Positions 1-8,099 of a stretch of DNA of 64,000 nt are shown one piece after another (position 1 is the first letter of the stretch; each line of letters opens with the position of its first letter). The translations under genes and the position numbers were made by a program. This DNA comes from Chryseobacterium edaphi. Lineage in GTDB: Bacteria > Bacteroidota > Bacteroidia > Flavobacteriales > Weeksellaceae. Under the pieces are notes generated by a model. The model did no database searches. It was given only the letters and a program-made list of their open reading frames with translations, and was not told where the DNA came from. The DNA lies in the NCBI RefSeq assembly GCF_025628985.1, contig NZ_JAOTEM010000004.1, positions 1 through 64,000 on the forward strand. Direction: 5' to 3'.

Positions 1-100
1 ATGGTCTTCCTGTTGGGTCGGTTTCCTGTAGCATTCCGAAATCTACAGCCAAAATGTTGCGCTCAATACCCGAAGATTTGAACTTTGCTTTAAATGACAT
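1..100 (-). CDS. tssD: Type VI secretion tube protein TssD/Hcp, N-terminal part
   Basis: Only the first 33 codons are in the window; the gene runs off the left edge. The start (MSFKAKFKSSG) and the QETDPTGRP stretch at residues 25-33 match the Bacteroidetes Hcp-like TssD family, whose proteins stack into the inner tube of the contractile T6SS and are secreted. The ATG is at 98-100 on the minus strand. The rest of the protein cannot be judged. The gene is separated from mnmE by about 770 bp of mostly non-coding DNA, so it looks like a single transcription unit at this end. Seen: the N-terminal sequence. Known: TssD family role. Inferred: that a T6SS exists in this genome, since stand-alone tssD copies are common in this group. 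Confidence 0.78.
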   Translation of the reverse strand, partial: MSFKAKFKSSGIERNILAVDFGMLQETDPTGRP

Positions 101-869
101 AATAATATATTTTAAGGTTAAATTAGAATTCGTTATTGCCTAAAGTCTTACTAAAGCCCAATCAATGGGCAATGAAATACAATGCTAAGCAATGATTGGC
201 TTTATCTATGGCAATGAAGATTTTGAGTATTTATAAGTAATCACAGAGTAGTGATGGTGAAAATTCAGCGATTTGTGTCTTTGTTTTTGATACATATTTG
301 CGTTTTTATAATGATTAATAACCAACAATGGAAATATCTATGTCAAATATATGTCATATTTTAATACAAAAATCATTTCTAGTTAAAATTTTAAATACAA
401 AAAACACCTATTTAACATAATAAACACAAGATCTTAATATTCATCGGCTAAGCAAGATTCAAAAAAAATTAAAATAATTGATGTGCAAATGATTTTAGAT
501 ACAAAAATGGAGCAAGTTTGGCAACTTTTTTAATGAATTGAGACTTGAAAAAAGTCGAGCTAAGGGAAAATTAAAGAATTGTTGAATAAATTTGTAGATT
601 TTAAAGATAAAAAAAATCACTTAATTTCATTTTAATCCTTGATAAACCAATCTCATGTTTTTTTGGATAAAACCTTCTAAAAATTATACCAATAAAAATA
701 ATATCAACGCCATTAAAAATAAGATACAAGATCCACCTAAGCGGTACAGATGTTTGTGGTTTGAAAGATACATTATTTGTCCAATGCTGTAATATTGCCA
801 CAAGGTACCAATTTTACAATCATCTCAAAACTAATCGTTTATTTTGGTATTATGTTTTATTTTGTGATC
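101..869. other. Intergenic stretch between tssD and mnmE
   Basis: About 770 bp of AT-rich DNA. An imperfect inverted repeat lies in the tssD leader (AAAGCCCAATCA at 153-164, TGATTGGCTTT at 193-203). A 66-codon minus-strand frame at 601-801 begins with GTG and could encode one membrane helix (residues about 23-41), but an in-frame stop lies just upstream and it has no good start context. I treat it as a doubtful orphan or remnant. I see nothing else. Confidence 0.5.
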
Positions 870-2303
870 CTACTTGCCAATACAAAACTTAGAAAAAATA
901 TTCCCCAAAACCTCATCATTCGTAACTTCTCCGGAAATCTCACCAAGATGTTCAAGCGCATTTCTCAGTTCATAAGCTAGCAATTCTGTTGAAATCTGAG
1001 TAACAATCGCTTCTTTCACTTTACTGACAGCATCCAGAGATTTTCCTAAAGCTTCGAAGTGACGCTGGTTGGTGATGACCACATTATTTTCCTGAGATTT
1101 TAATTGCTCGACGTAAGAAGACAGTTCGTTTTTAAGATCCTGAATATTCTGGTTTTCAACAGCAGAAATTTTAATAAAATCAAAGTCGTCCGAAATTTCA
1201 CTCCTGAAAATATTTTCTACTTTTTCATACGTTGCCGGAGAAACTTCGTCAATTTTTGTTGCACAGATAATGAGTTTCAGATCGTCTCTCATTAAAGACT
1301 TAATCATCTCAATATCTTCGGAAAAATCCTCTGTCGCAGCATCCGCTAAATAAACAAGAATATTGGCATTTTCTACCTTTTCTTTGGCTTTCTTCACGCC
1401 GATCGCTTCAATTTCATCTACCGTATCTCGCAATCCCGCTGTATCAATCAATCGGAAAGCGTGACCTTTAATGTGAAGAATTTCTTCGATGGTATCTCGT
1501 GTTGTCCCTGCAATATTGCTGACAATGGCGCGTTCTTCTTTCAATAAGGCATTCAGTAAAGTAGATTTTCCGGCGTTCGGTTTTCCGATGATCGCGACCG
1601 CCGTTCCGTTTTTGATGGCATTCCCGTACTGGAAACTTTCAATCAGTGAATCTAATTTAGTTTCGATTTTATCAAGTAGCTGATTCAGAGCAGATCTGTC
1701 AGCAAATTCTACATCTTCTTCCGCAAAATCCAGCTCAAGCTCTACAAGTGACACAAAATTTAAAAGATCTGTCCTCAGGAAAGATATTTCATTGGTGATT
1801 CCTCCTTTCAATTGATTCAAAGCTACTTTTCGGGAAGATTCATTTTCTGAAGCAATCAAATCTGCAATAGATTCTGCCTGGCTCAGATCAATCCTTCCGT
1901 TCATGAAAGCACGCATCGTAAATTCACCCGCTTTTGCCATTCTTGCTCCGTTTTTAATCAAAACTTCAAGAATTTTTTTCGCAATATGTGGCGAACCGTG
2001 AAAAGAAATCTCTACCGAATCTTCTGCCGTAAATGTTTTCGGAGCCCTGAAAACTGAAACCATTACTTCATCGATCGTTTCCTGGTTGTCGGTTGTTGGT
2101 TGTTGGTTGTCAGTAACCAAATCCTGAATCTTTCCATCTACAATAAATCCGTAATGAATCGTGTGCGAATCGGCTTTTTCCAAGTTTTTTCCCTGAAAAA
2201 TTTTGTTCACAATTTCAAAAGATTGTTCTCCGGAAATTCTAATAATTCCGATAGCTCCGATTCCGTTGGCAGTTGCGAGTGCGCAGATAGTGTCGTGATT
2301 CAT
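870..2303 (-). CDS. mnmE: tRNA uridine-5-carboxymethylaminomethyl modification GTPase MnmE
   Basis: MnmE works with MnmG to modify U34 at the wobble position of certain tRNAs. The N-terminal formyl-THF-binding domain, central helical domain and embedded Ras-like G domain are all present. G-domain motifs are visible: GKPNAGKS (P-loop), TTRDT (G2), DTAGLR (G3) and TKID in the G4 position where NKxD is usual. The protein ends in the family's catalytic tail FCIGK. Its 477 residues slightly exceed the usual ~460, because a Gln/Asp/Thr-rich insert at residues 61-76 is encoded by a run of 7-bp repeats (see 2084-2111). Start ATG at 2303. It is transcribed away from the pepP-like gene with a 500-bp gap. 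Confidence 0.96.
   Translation of the reverse strand: MNHDTICALATANGIGAIGIIRISGEQSFEIVNKIFQGKNLEKADSHTIHYGFIVDGKIQDLVTDNQQPTTDNQETIDEVMVSVFRAPKTFTAEDSVEISFHGSPHIAKKILEVLIKNGARMAKAGEFTMRAFMNGRIDLSQAESIADLIASENESSRKVALNQLKGGITNEISFLRTDLLNFVSLVELELDFAEEDVEFADRSALNQLLDKIETKLDSLIESFQYGNAIKNGTAVAIIGKPNAGKSTLLNALLKEERAIVSNIAGTTRDTIEEILHIKGHAFRLIDTAGLRDTVDEIEAIGVKKAKEKVENANILVYLADAATEDFSEDIEMIKSLMRDDLKLIICATKIDEVSPATYEKVENIFRSEISDDFDFIKISAVENQNIQDLKNELSSYVEQLKSQENNVVITNQRHFEALGKSLDAVSKVKEAIVTQISTELLAYELRNALEHLGEISGEVTNDEVLGNIFSKFCIGK
2084..2111. repeat. Four tandem GGTTGTY heptamers inside mnmE
   Basis: The plus strand reads GGTTGTC, GGTTGTT, GGTTGTT, GGTTGTC without spacers. On the coding strand these give the TDNQQPTTDNQ-like segment of MnmE. 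The same heptamer style (GTTGAYA/GTTGTCA) appears in the intergenic array at 15544-15618, so a normally intergenic repeat seems to have entered a housekeeping gene in frame. Confidence 0.8.
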
Positions 2304-2700
2304 AGTGCAAAATTACGGAAATTTAACAGGCTAAAAAACTCTTCTATTCAAAAACTCCTTTACCTAAAAACTCTCCCGCTATCCCATTTCTCAGGAGCCA
2401 GGAACCTGCTTTCACTACTCGCTTTTTTGCGCCACCTCTTTTCCCATTTCCTGCAAAAAGAGCTCAAACATGCCGTTCAATCAGGGCTAAAAAGTCGTTA
2501 AGGATAGATAATGAGTCTGAGAAATTAATGTTCAGCGAAGTTGAAAGTTTACCGATAACCTGCTTCATCATAAAAAGCAAAATCATCCCATTTCTGAGAT
2601 GATTCTGCGCAAATTTAATTTAAATATGTGTGATGTGATTTGGTACAGCAAATGTAGCCTCAATAATTGTTATTTATTCTAGTAAAATGCACATAAATAA
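2304..2700. other. Intergenic stretch between mnmE and the aminopeptidase gene
   Basis: The 500-bp gap between the divergent ends of mnmE and the M24 peptidase gene holds no convincing gene. The plus-strand open frame at 2100-2501 mostly overlaps mnmE and looks like a shadow. The right end of the gap carries two hairpins listed separately. Confidence 0.6.
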
Positions 2701-2718
2701 AACCGTAAAAATACGGTT
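2701..2718 (-). terminator. Second, weaker terminator-like hairpin
   Basis: A perfect 7-bp stem, AACCGTA and TACGGTT, with a 4-nt loop. On the minus strand it is followed by TTTATTTAT. It lies 33 bp beyond the main terminator of the aminopeptidase gene and may act as a backup. Confidence 0.45.
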
Positions 2719-2750
2719 GCAGATTTCAAAGAAGCATTTTAACACCAATA

Positions 2751-2785
2751 AAAAAGCCTCATATCTGTTTGATACAAGGCTTTTT
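2751..2785 (-). terminator. Rho-independent terminator of the aminopeptidase gene
   Basis: The arms AAAAAGCCT (2751-2759) and AGGCTTTTT (2777-2785) form a 9-bp stem that ends in a U-run on the minus strand. It lies 19 bp after the stop codon of the M24 peptidase gene. Confidence 0.75.
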
Positions 2786-2803
2786 CTATTTTGTTTTACA
2801 CCA

Positions 2804-4573
2804 TTAAAGTGGTTTTACCAATTCAAGGAACCAGTCTTTCACTTCATCTTCCAGTAACGGAGCTATTTTTTCTTCACATGTTTTGTGATAATCATTCAGC
2901 CATTTGATCTCGTCTGCAGATAAAATTTCTTTTACGATCGTATCTTTGAAGAACGGACAAAAAGTCAAAGTTTCAAACTCATAAAAAGTTCCTGATCCTG
3001 TAGTTTCAGATTCTTTTACCGCAATCAAGTTCTCATGACGGATTCCGTATTCACCTTCAACATAAAATCCTGGTTCATTTGAGCAAACCATTCCCGGAAG
3101 TAATTCCTGAGGATTCAGATCTTTTCTGATGTTTTGAGGGCCTTCATGTACATTCATAAAACTTCCGACACCATGTCCCGTTCCGTGATTATAATCTTTA
3201 CCATTCATCCACAAAGGCAGCCTTGCAATCGCATCCAGCTGAACGCCTTTTGTACCTTTCGGAAATTTCACCATCGAAAGACGGATCATCCCCTGCAAAA
3301 CCAATGTTGAATTTAATTTAAACTCATCAGAAGCCTCACCCAAAGCCAAAGTTCTTGTAATATCGGTAGTTCCTTCCAAATACTGACCTCCGGAATCCAC
3401 CAAAATTGTAGATTCGTTTGTCACCTCCTGACTTTCTTCAGATTTCGCAGAATAATGAATTACTGCGCCATTTCCTTTAAATCCAACAATACTTCCAAAG
3501 CTTTCACCAACAAAATTTTCTCCTTCAGCACGGAAACCTTTCAGCTTTTCACCGATAGAATATTCGTTCATGCTCTCTTTTCCGGCATTTTGAGTCAGCC
3601 AGTGAAGAAATTTAACCATCGCTACTCCATCTCTGATCATCACTTTTCTGAAACCTTCCAGTTCAGTTTCATTTTTCTGAGCTTTCATCAGATTTCCGGG
3701 AACAGCAGCCTTTATAAACTCATTTCCAATTTTCAAGGCTTCAAAAATTGACTGATTGCTGTTTGGTGAAATTAAAACTTTTGCGTTTTGAATGGTTTTA
3801 AGATGGTTGTAAAATTCCTCGTAAGGCATCATTTTCACCCATGCTTCGTCCATTTGCCTTCTCGATTCAACATCCATTTTTTCAAGTTCTGTAAAAAGAA
3901 ACGCATCATTTTTTGTAATGATGATATATCCCAAAAATACAGGATTGCTTTCTACATCACTTCCTCTTAAATTTAAAGTCCATGCAACATCATCAAGACT
4001 TGAAATGATATGAAAAGTCACTTCCTGCTTTTCCATATTTTGACGGATAGCAGCAATTTTATCGATCACAGATTTCCCTGCTCTTTCAATCGGATGTGTG
4101 TAAATAGGATTTTTTGAAGGTTCTCCCCTTTCTTTCCAGACTTGTTTCAGTAAAGGAAGATCGGCCAATGTTATGTTTTTTGAATGTAATTTTCCAAAAA
4201 GCAATTCCCAGTTGGCGTGAGAAGTTGCCAAACCATTCACTGCCACTTTTCCGTTTTCCGGAATTTCAGAAATAATCCAGTCGATATAATTTGGAGTTCC
4301 ATCCATCCCGTCTTTGAAAAGATCAATTCCGGAACCTTCCAATTCTATGGGAGCCTGTGTAAAATATCTTCCGTCAGTCCAAAGTCCTGCCTTATCTTTC
4401 GTAACAACCACAAAACCTGCAGATCCCGTAAAACCCGACAACCAAGCTCTTTCCTGCCATTCTGTGGGTAAATATTCGCTCATGTGAGGATCAGCAGAAT
4501 ATACAATAAATGCATCAACATTATTTTTTTGCATCTCTTCACGAAGTGCAGCTACTTTTTCGTTTGAAGTCAT
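2804..4573 (-). CDS. Xaa-Pro aminopeptidase P (M24B)
   Basis: A 589-residue cytosolic metalloaminopeptidase that removes N-terminal residues preceding proline. There is no signal peptide. The layout is the long three-domain form of aminopeptidase P: two creatinase-like N-terminal domains, then the pita-bread M24 domain, then a short C-terminal extension. Metal-ligand signatures are visible: VDSGGQYLEGTTDITRT (two Asp), NHGTGHGVGSF (His), SNEPGFY (Glu) and the final Glu before TLTFCPF. Start ATG at 4573, terminator immediately downstream. It stands alone between mnmE and the DUF6526-like gene, and nothing about it looks acquired. I am sure of the family, less sure of natural substrates. Confidence 0.94.
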   Translation of the reverse strand: MTSNEKVAALREEMQKNNVDAFIVYSADPHMSEYLPTEWQERAWLSGFTGSAGFVVVTKDKAGLWTDGRYFTQAPIELEGSGIDLFKDGMDGTPNYIDWIISEIPENGKVAVNGLATSHANWELLFGKLHSKNITLADLPLLKQVWKERGEPSKNPIYTHPIERAGKSVIDKIAAIRQNMEKQEVTFHIISSLDDVAWTLNLRGSDVESNPVFLGYIIITKNDAFLFTELEKMDVESRRQMDEAWVKMMPYEEFYNHLKTIQNAKVLISPNSNQSIFEALKIGNEFIKAAVPGNLMKAQKNETELEGFRKVMIRDGVAMVKFLHWLTQNAGKESMNEYSIGEKLKGFRAEGENFVGESFGSIVGFKGNGAVIHYSAKSEESQEVTNESTILVDSGGQYLEGTTDITRTLALGEASDEFKLNSTLVLQGMIRLSMVKFPKGTKGVQLDAIARLPLWMNGKDYNHGTGHGVGSFMNVHEGPQNIRKDLNPQELLPGMVCSNEPGFYVEGEYGIRHENLIAVKESETTGSGTFYEFETLTFCPFFKDTIVKEILSADEIKWLNDYHKTCEEKIAPLLEDEVKDWFLELVKPL

Positions 4574-4887
4574 TATTTAAAATTTTAAAAACCGAAAGTT
4601 ACAAAAAAATCAAGTTCGTTTTTCCTTATTTTTAAAGCTTATCAGAGTTAAGTGGTTATTTTTTGGATGCTGTTTTCCGGCAATCCGACTATCATCTTAC
4701 TATTGACTACTTTTTTATTTTAAATGAAATCAATCGACTATTACAAGGTCACAGCTTCTATTAAGACTAAATTGAAGTCGCTGTACGACTTACAGTTAAC
4801 ATACACCATTCAATTCTTTAATACCACAAAGTCATTATCATTATTGATATCATAATATTTTGGAAAGGTTATTGCTATATTTCAAAA
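4574..4887. other. Intergenic stretch upstream of the DUF6526-like gene
   Basis: 314 bp between divergent genes. It must hold both promoters, but I cannot pick out a clear TTTG/TAnnTTTG pair. I see no RNA gene or repeat. Confidence 0.5.
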
Positions 4888-5325
4888 ATGAAAACCCAGA
4901 ATTACAGCAACCACAGGAAATTTTATCCGCCACACCACTTTGTTTATCTTCCTATCCTGTTTATTTTAGAAGGTTACGGAATTTATAAAATTTGGGACGA
5001 TGCAGAGCATCAACTGATATGGATTCTATTTTCCCTGATCATTTTTCTGATTCTGTATCTGGCATTCATGACAAGGCAGCATTATGCATTAGGACTTCAA
5101 AACCGATTGGTAAAACTTGAATTCAGACAAAGATATTTTGAGATTTTTAATAAACGGTCTGATGAAGTTTGCGAGAAACTCAATTTCGGCCAGATTGCTG
5201 CATTAAGATTCGCTTATGATGACGAGTTTAAGGAACTTTTATATAAAGCTCTAAATGAAAATATTTCAGGTGACGAGATCAAAAAGTCGATCAAAAACTG
5301 GCGACCTGACAATGACAGAATTTAA
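4888..5325 (+). CDS. DUF6526-like membrane protein
   Basis: 145 residues. It starts with a short polar segment (MKTQNYSNHRKFYPPHH), followed by two hydrophobic helices at about residues 19-37 and 46-64 and a charged cytosolic tail that looks alpha-helical. The start and the two-helix layout match the DUF6526 family, which is widespread in Bacteroidetes and has no known function. A small lipoprotein gene and topoisomerase IB follow on the same strand with short gaps, so they may be co-transcribed. The name rests on family memory; the membrane topology is seen directly. Confidence 0.72.
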   Translation: MKTQNYSNHRKFYPPHHFVYLPILFILEGYGIYKIWDDAEHQLIWILFSLIIFLILYLAFMTRQHYALGLQNRLVKLEFRQRYFEIFNKRSDEVCEKLNFGQIAALRFAYDDEFKELLYKALNENISGDEIKKSIKNWRPDNDRI

Positions 5326-5350
5326 ATAAATAATCACTAAATAAACTATT

Positions 5351-5518
5351 ATGAAAAAGTTATCATTATACAGCATGAGTCTGTTTAGCTTTCTATTATT
5401 AACAAGCTGCGAAGCAGTAGAAACAATCTTCAAAGCCGGAATGTGGTGGGGAATAATAGTCGTTGTAGGCATAGTAGCACTTTTATTATGGCTATTTTCA
5501 AGGGGTAAGAACTCTTAA
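5351..5518 (+). CDS. Small membrane lipoprotein (55 aa)
   Basis: A short gene starting at ATG 5351. The protein begins MKKLSLYSMSLFSFLLLTSC, a lipoprotein signal with a LLLTSC lipobox, then a short linker and one strongly hydrophobic helix (about residues 34-50) ending in positively charged residues. Small proteins of this kind (TSCEAVxxIFKAGMWWG) are common in Flavobacteria, often misnamed phosphatidate cytidylyltransferase; it is far too short to be that enzyme. It lies 25 bp after the DUF6526-like gene and 12 bp before topoisomerase IB, which suggests co-transcription. Function unknown. Confidence 0.75.
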   Translation: MKKLSLYSMSLFSFLLLTSCEAVETIFKAGMWWGIIVVVGIVALLLWLFSRGKNS

Positions 5519-5530
5519 CCAAATTATTTT

Positions 5531-6634
5531 ATGGATCAATCAGATCAAGAGATTATTTCTCACCTCAAACCGTCGAAGATTATCAAGATTATGAAAGATC
5601 CGGTAGCTTCTGCAAAGGCAGTAAATCTTATTTATACTTCCGATGCAGAAACCGCCGGTATCATTCGTAAAAAAAGAGGAACAAAGTATTCTTACTATAA
5701 AGACGGTGAAAAAATTAAGGACAAAACAGAAATTACCCGCATCAACAGTCTGGTAATTCCACCTGCGTGGGAAAATGTCTGGATTTGTACATTAGACAAC
5801 GGTCATCTTCAGGCGACAGGATTTGACGCATTAAAAAGAAAGCAATACCGATATCATTCACTTTGGAGTGCATTGAGAAATCATACCAAATTCTACAGAA
5901 TGCTACAGTTTGGTTATGCATTACCAGAAATACGTCTTCAGCTTGAGAAAGATTTAGCTTTAAGAAATTTCGAAAAGCGTAAAATTCTTGCATTGATTGT
6001 TAGTTTGATGCAACGAACCAATATCCGTATCGGAAACAGTATTTACGAAAAACTCTACGGTTCTTTCGGCTTAACGACATTGAAAGGAAAACATGTAAAA
6101 GTGGAAGGACAAAAGATCAACTTTGCCTTCAAAGGTAAAAAGGGAGTAATGCATGATGTTAATCTAAAAAGTAAAAGACTGGCAAAACTGATTACAAAAT
6201 GTAAAGAAATTCCCGGGAAAGAACTCTTTCAATATTACGACAGCGAAGGAAACCGACATCATATAGATTCCGGAATGGTCAATGAATACATTAAAGAACT
6301 GAGTGGTGAAGATTTTACTGCAAAAGACTTCAGAACATGGTCCGGAACGGTTAATGCTCTGATTGCTTTCAAAGAAATCGGATATGCTGAAAATAACTCG
6401 CAATATAAAAAGAAAGTAAAAGCTGCATTAGATATTGTCGCTGAACATCTTGGGAATACGAGTACAGTTTGCAGAAAATATTATGTGCATCCATTGGTTA
6501 TCAATTTATACGAGAATAATTCCATCAAAAAATATCTTGATGCATTGGAAGTGATTGAAGAAAACGACGGAAAAGCAGGATTAACCCACGAAGAAAAGCT
6601 GGTTTTGAAAATTCTGGAGAATGAGAAAATGTAA
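5531..6634 (+). CDS. DNA topoisomerase IB (poxvirus type)
   Basis: A 367-residue type IB topoisomerase, relaxing supercoils through a 3'-phosphotyrosyl intermediate. Visible family motifs are TNIRIGNSIYEKLYGSFGLTTL in the catalytic domain (written here only as landmark, residues about 163-184), the DFRTWSGT segment carrying a catalytic Arg, and CRKYYVHP near the end, in which Tyr318 is the likely nucleophile. The N-terminal domain with the TRINSLVIPPAWENVWIC region is also typical. The ATG at 5531 follows the lipoprotein gene closely. Bacterial forms of this enzyme are a lineage-specific extra to gyrase and topo IV. Confidence 0.93.
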   Translation: MDQSDQEIISHLKPSKIIKIMKDPVASAKAVNLIYTSDAETAGIIRKKRGTKYSYYKDGEKIKDKTEITRINSLVIPPAWENVWICTLDNGHLQATGFDALKRKQYRYHSLWSALRNHTKFYRMLQFGYALPEIRLQLEKDLALRNFEKRKILALIVSLMQRTNIRIGNSIYEKLYGSFGLTTLKGKHVKVEGQKINFAFKGKKGVMHDVNLKSKRLAKLITKCKEIPGKELFQYYDSEGNRHHIDSGMVNEYIKELSGEDFTAKDFRTWSGTVNALIAFKEIGYAENNSQYKKKVKAALDIVAEHLGNTSTVCRKYYVHPLVINLYENNSIKKYLDALEVIEENDGKAGLTHEEKLVLKILENEKM

Positions 6635-6664
6635 ATAGTTAGTTAGTTGTAAGTAGTTTATTAA

Positions 6665-7981
6665 CTACTCTAAAAACCACATTTCAAAACGACTTCCTTT
6701 TTCTATAGGTTTATAATTAAGATAACCTTTATGAGCCTCGATAATACTTTTGCTCAAAGTTAAACCAATTCCGGAACCACTGATTCTTGTTGTGAAAAAA
6801 GGAAGGAAAATTTTGTCCTTAATTTCATTCGAGATTCCGATTCCGTTGTCTTCAACACTTAGTAGAATTCGTTTGTTGAATGTTTTTATTTCTGTTTTGA
6901 TGATTCTTTCTGAGTTGTCAGCAACTGCGTAAATTGCGTTTAGATAAAGATTAATCAAACATCTTTCAATCATTTTCTGGTCAGCAAAAATCATTTGATT
7001 TTCTAATGAATTGATGATTTTAATCTGATTTTTTTCGAATTCAGGTTTGAGGAAATTCAATGCAGATTCTACAATTTGTGTCAGAGAAATAGTTTTGAAC
7101 ACAGGTTTTGGAAGTTCAGCAACTTGTCGGTAATCATCCACGAAATTCAGCAATTGCTTGGATTTTGAATTGATAATCATCAGACTTTCCTTCATTTCTT
7201 CCTGGTCATCTTTGTCAACAATTTCTTGATTGGCGATATATTCAAGATTTTGAATCAAGCTGTTGACAGGCGTCAAAGTGTTCAGAAGTTCGTGTGAAAT
7301 GACTTTCATTAAATTATTCCAGGCGAGTTTTTCTTTTTGTTCAATGATTTTCTGAACAGATTCCAAACTGATGATGCAGAAACGGTTTTTGACATTCTGC
7401 ACTTTTTTGGTTCGAAGAGAAAATGACTGTTTTACATTTTCATTAATCGAAATATCAAAGAATTCCTGCGAGTTTTCGTAATTGGTTTGCGCGATGATTT
7501 TATAAAATTCTGATGTTTTCGATTCGTACAATTCCCACGAATTATATTTCGGAATCTGTAATATTTCCAGGAAAACAGGATTCACATAAAAAACTTCCCA
7601 TTGATTATTCTTCTCGGTAAGAATCATCAATCCGATTTCCAGTTGATTTAGAATTTCTTCGTACAAAAGTTTATAGGAAGACAAAGTCAAATATTCTTCT
7701 TTGCTTTGATAATAAAGTTTCACAGCATTATCCACCAAATTATTTTCCTCAGTTTTTGGAAACAGTGAAAAATCTTTTTTCTGAATCGCCAACAATATTT
7801 TCTCACTTTTTTGAACATAACTCAAAGCTGAAATCTGCGCCAAAATAATGCATCCAATACTTACACCAGTAAACAATCCGAAGTTTATCCACTTGGTTTG
7901 TGTGTAAAAATCAAAAGCGAAAATCCCACTGACAATCGCCAGAAGAATAAATATCAGCCAGATAATTTGTTGTTTGTTCAT
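6665..7981 (-). CDS. Sensor histidine kinase paired with the sigma-54 activator
   Basis: A 438-residue inner-membrane kinase. Two transmembrane helices (about residues 7-24 and 33-52) enclose only a very short periplasmic loop, so it probably senses a signal in the membrane or cytoplasm. A PAS-like segment (about 100-210) follows, then the HisKA H-box with His230 in SHELLNTLTP, and the ATP-binding domain with N box (NLYLNAIYAVAD), G1 (DNGIGI) and G2 (GSGIGL). The sigma-54 response regulator lies 118 bp upstream on the same strand and is the likely partner. The divergent efflux operon is the likely target. Confidence 0.92.
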   Translation of the reverse strand: MNKQQIIWLIFILLAIVSGIFAFDFYTQTKWINFGLFTGVSIGCIILAQISALSYVQKSEKILLAIQKKDFSLFPKTEENNLVDNAVKLYYQSKEEYLTLSSYKLLYEEILNQLEIGLMILTEKNNQWEVFYVNPVFLEILQIPKYNSWELYESKTSEFYKIIAQTNYENSQEFFDISINENVKQSFSLRTKKVQNVKNRFCIISLESVQKIIEQKEKLAWNNLMKVISHELLNTLTPVNSLIQNLEYIANQEIVDKDDQEEMKESLMIINSKSKQLLNFVDDYRQVAELPKPVFKTISLTQIVESALNFLKPEFEKNQIKIINSLENQMIFADQKMIERCLINLYLNAIYAVADNSERIIKTEIKTFNKRILLSVEDNGIGISNEIKDKIFLPFFTTRISGSGIGLTLSKSIIEAHKGYLNYKPIEKGSRFEMWFLE

Positions 7982-8099
7982 CTATAATTCAAATTGATTA
8001 ATAGGATTTCATCCTATCCTTGATTAAATCGTTCCTTCGGAGCTGTGCTTGAATTTTAACTTCAGACTTACTTCCTCCCTCTTCCAACTTCCTGCTTTA

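Noticed and set aside
601..801. Minus-strand frame of 66 codons with one hydrophobic helix
   Set aside because: Only a GTG start, a stop just upstream in frame and no recognisable sequence; treated as doubtful and described only in the gap entry.
777..980. Plus-strand open frame overlapping the 3' end of mnmE
   Set aside because: Starts with TTG and overlaps a conserved gene on the other strand; a shadow.
2100..2501. Plus-strand open frame of 133 codons
   Set aside because: Antisense to the start of mnmE and low-complexity beyond it; no protein signal.
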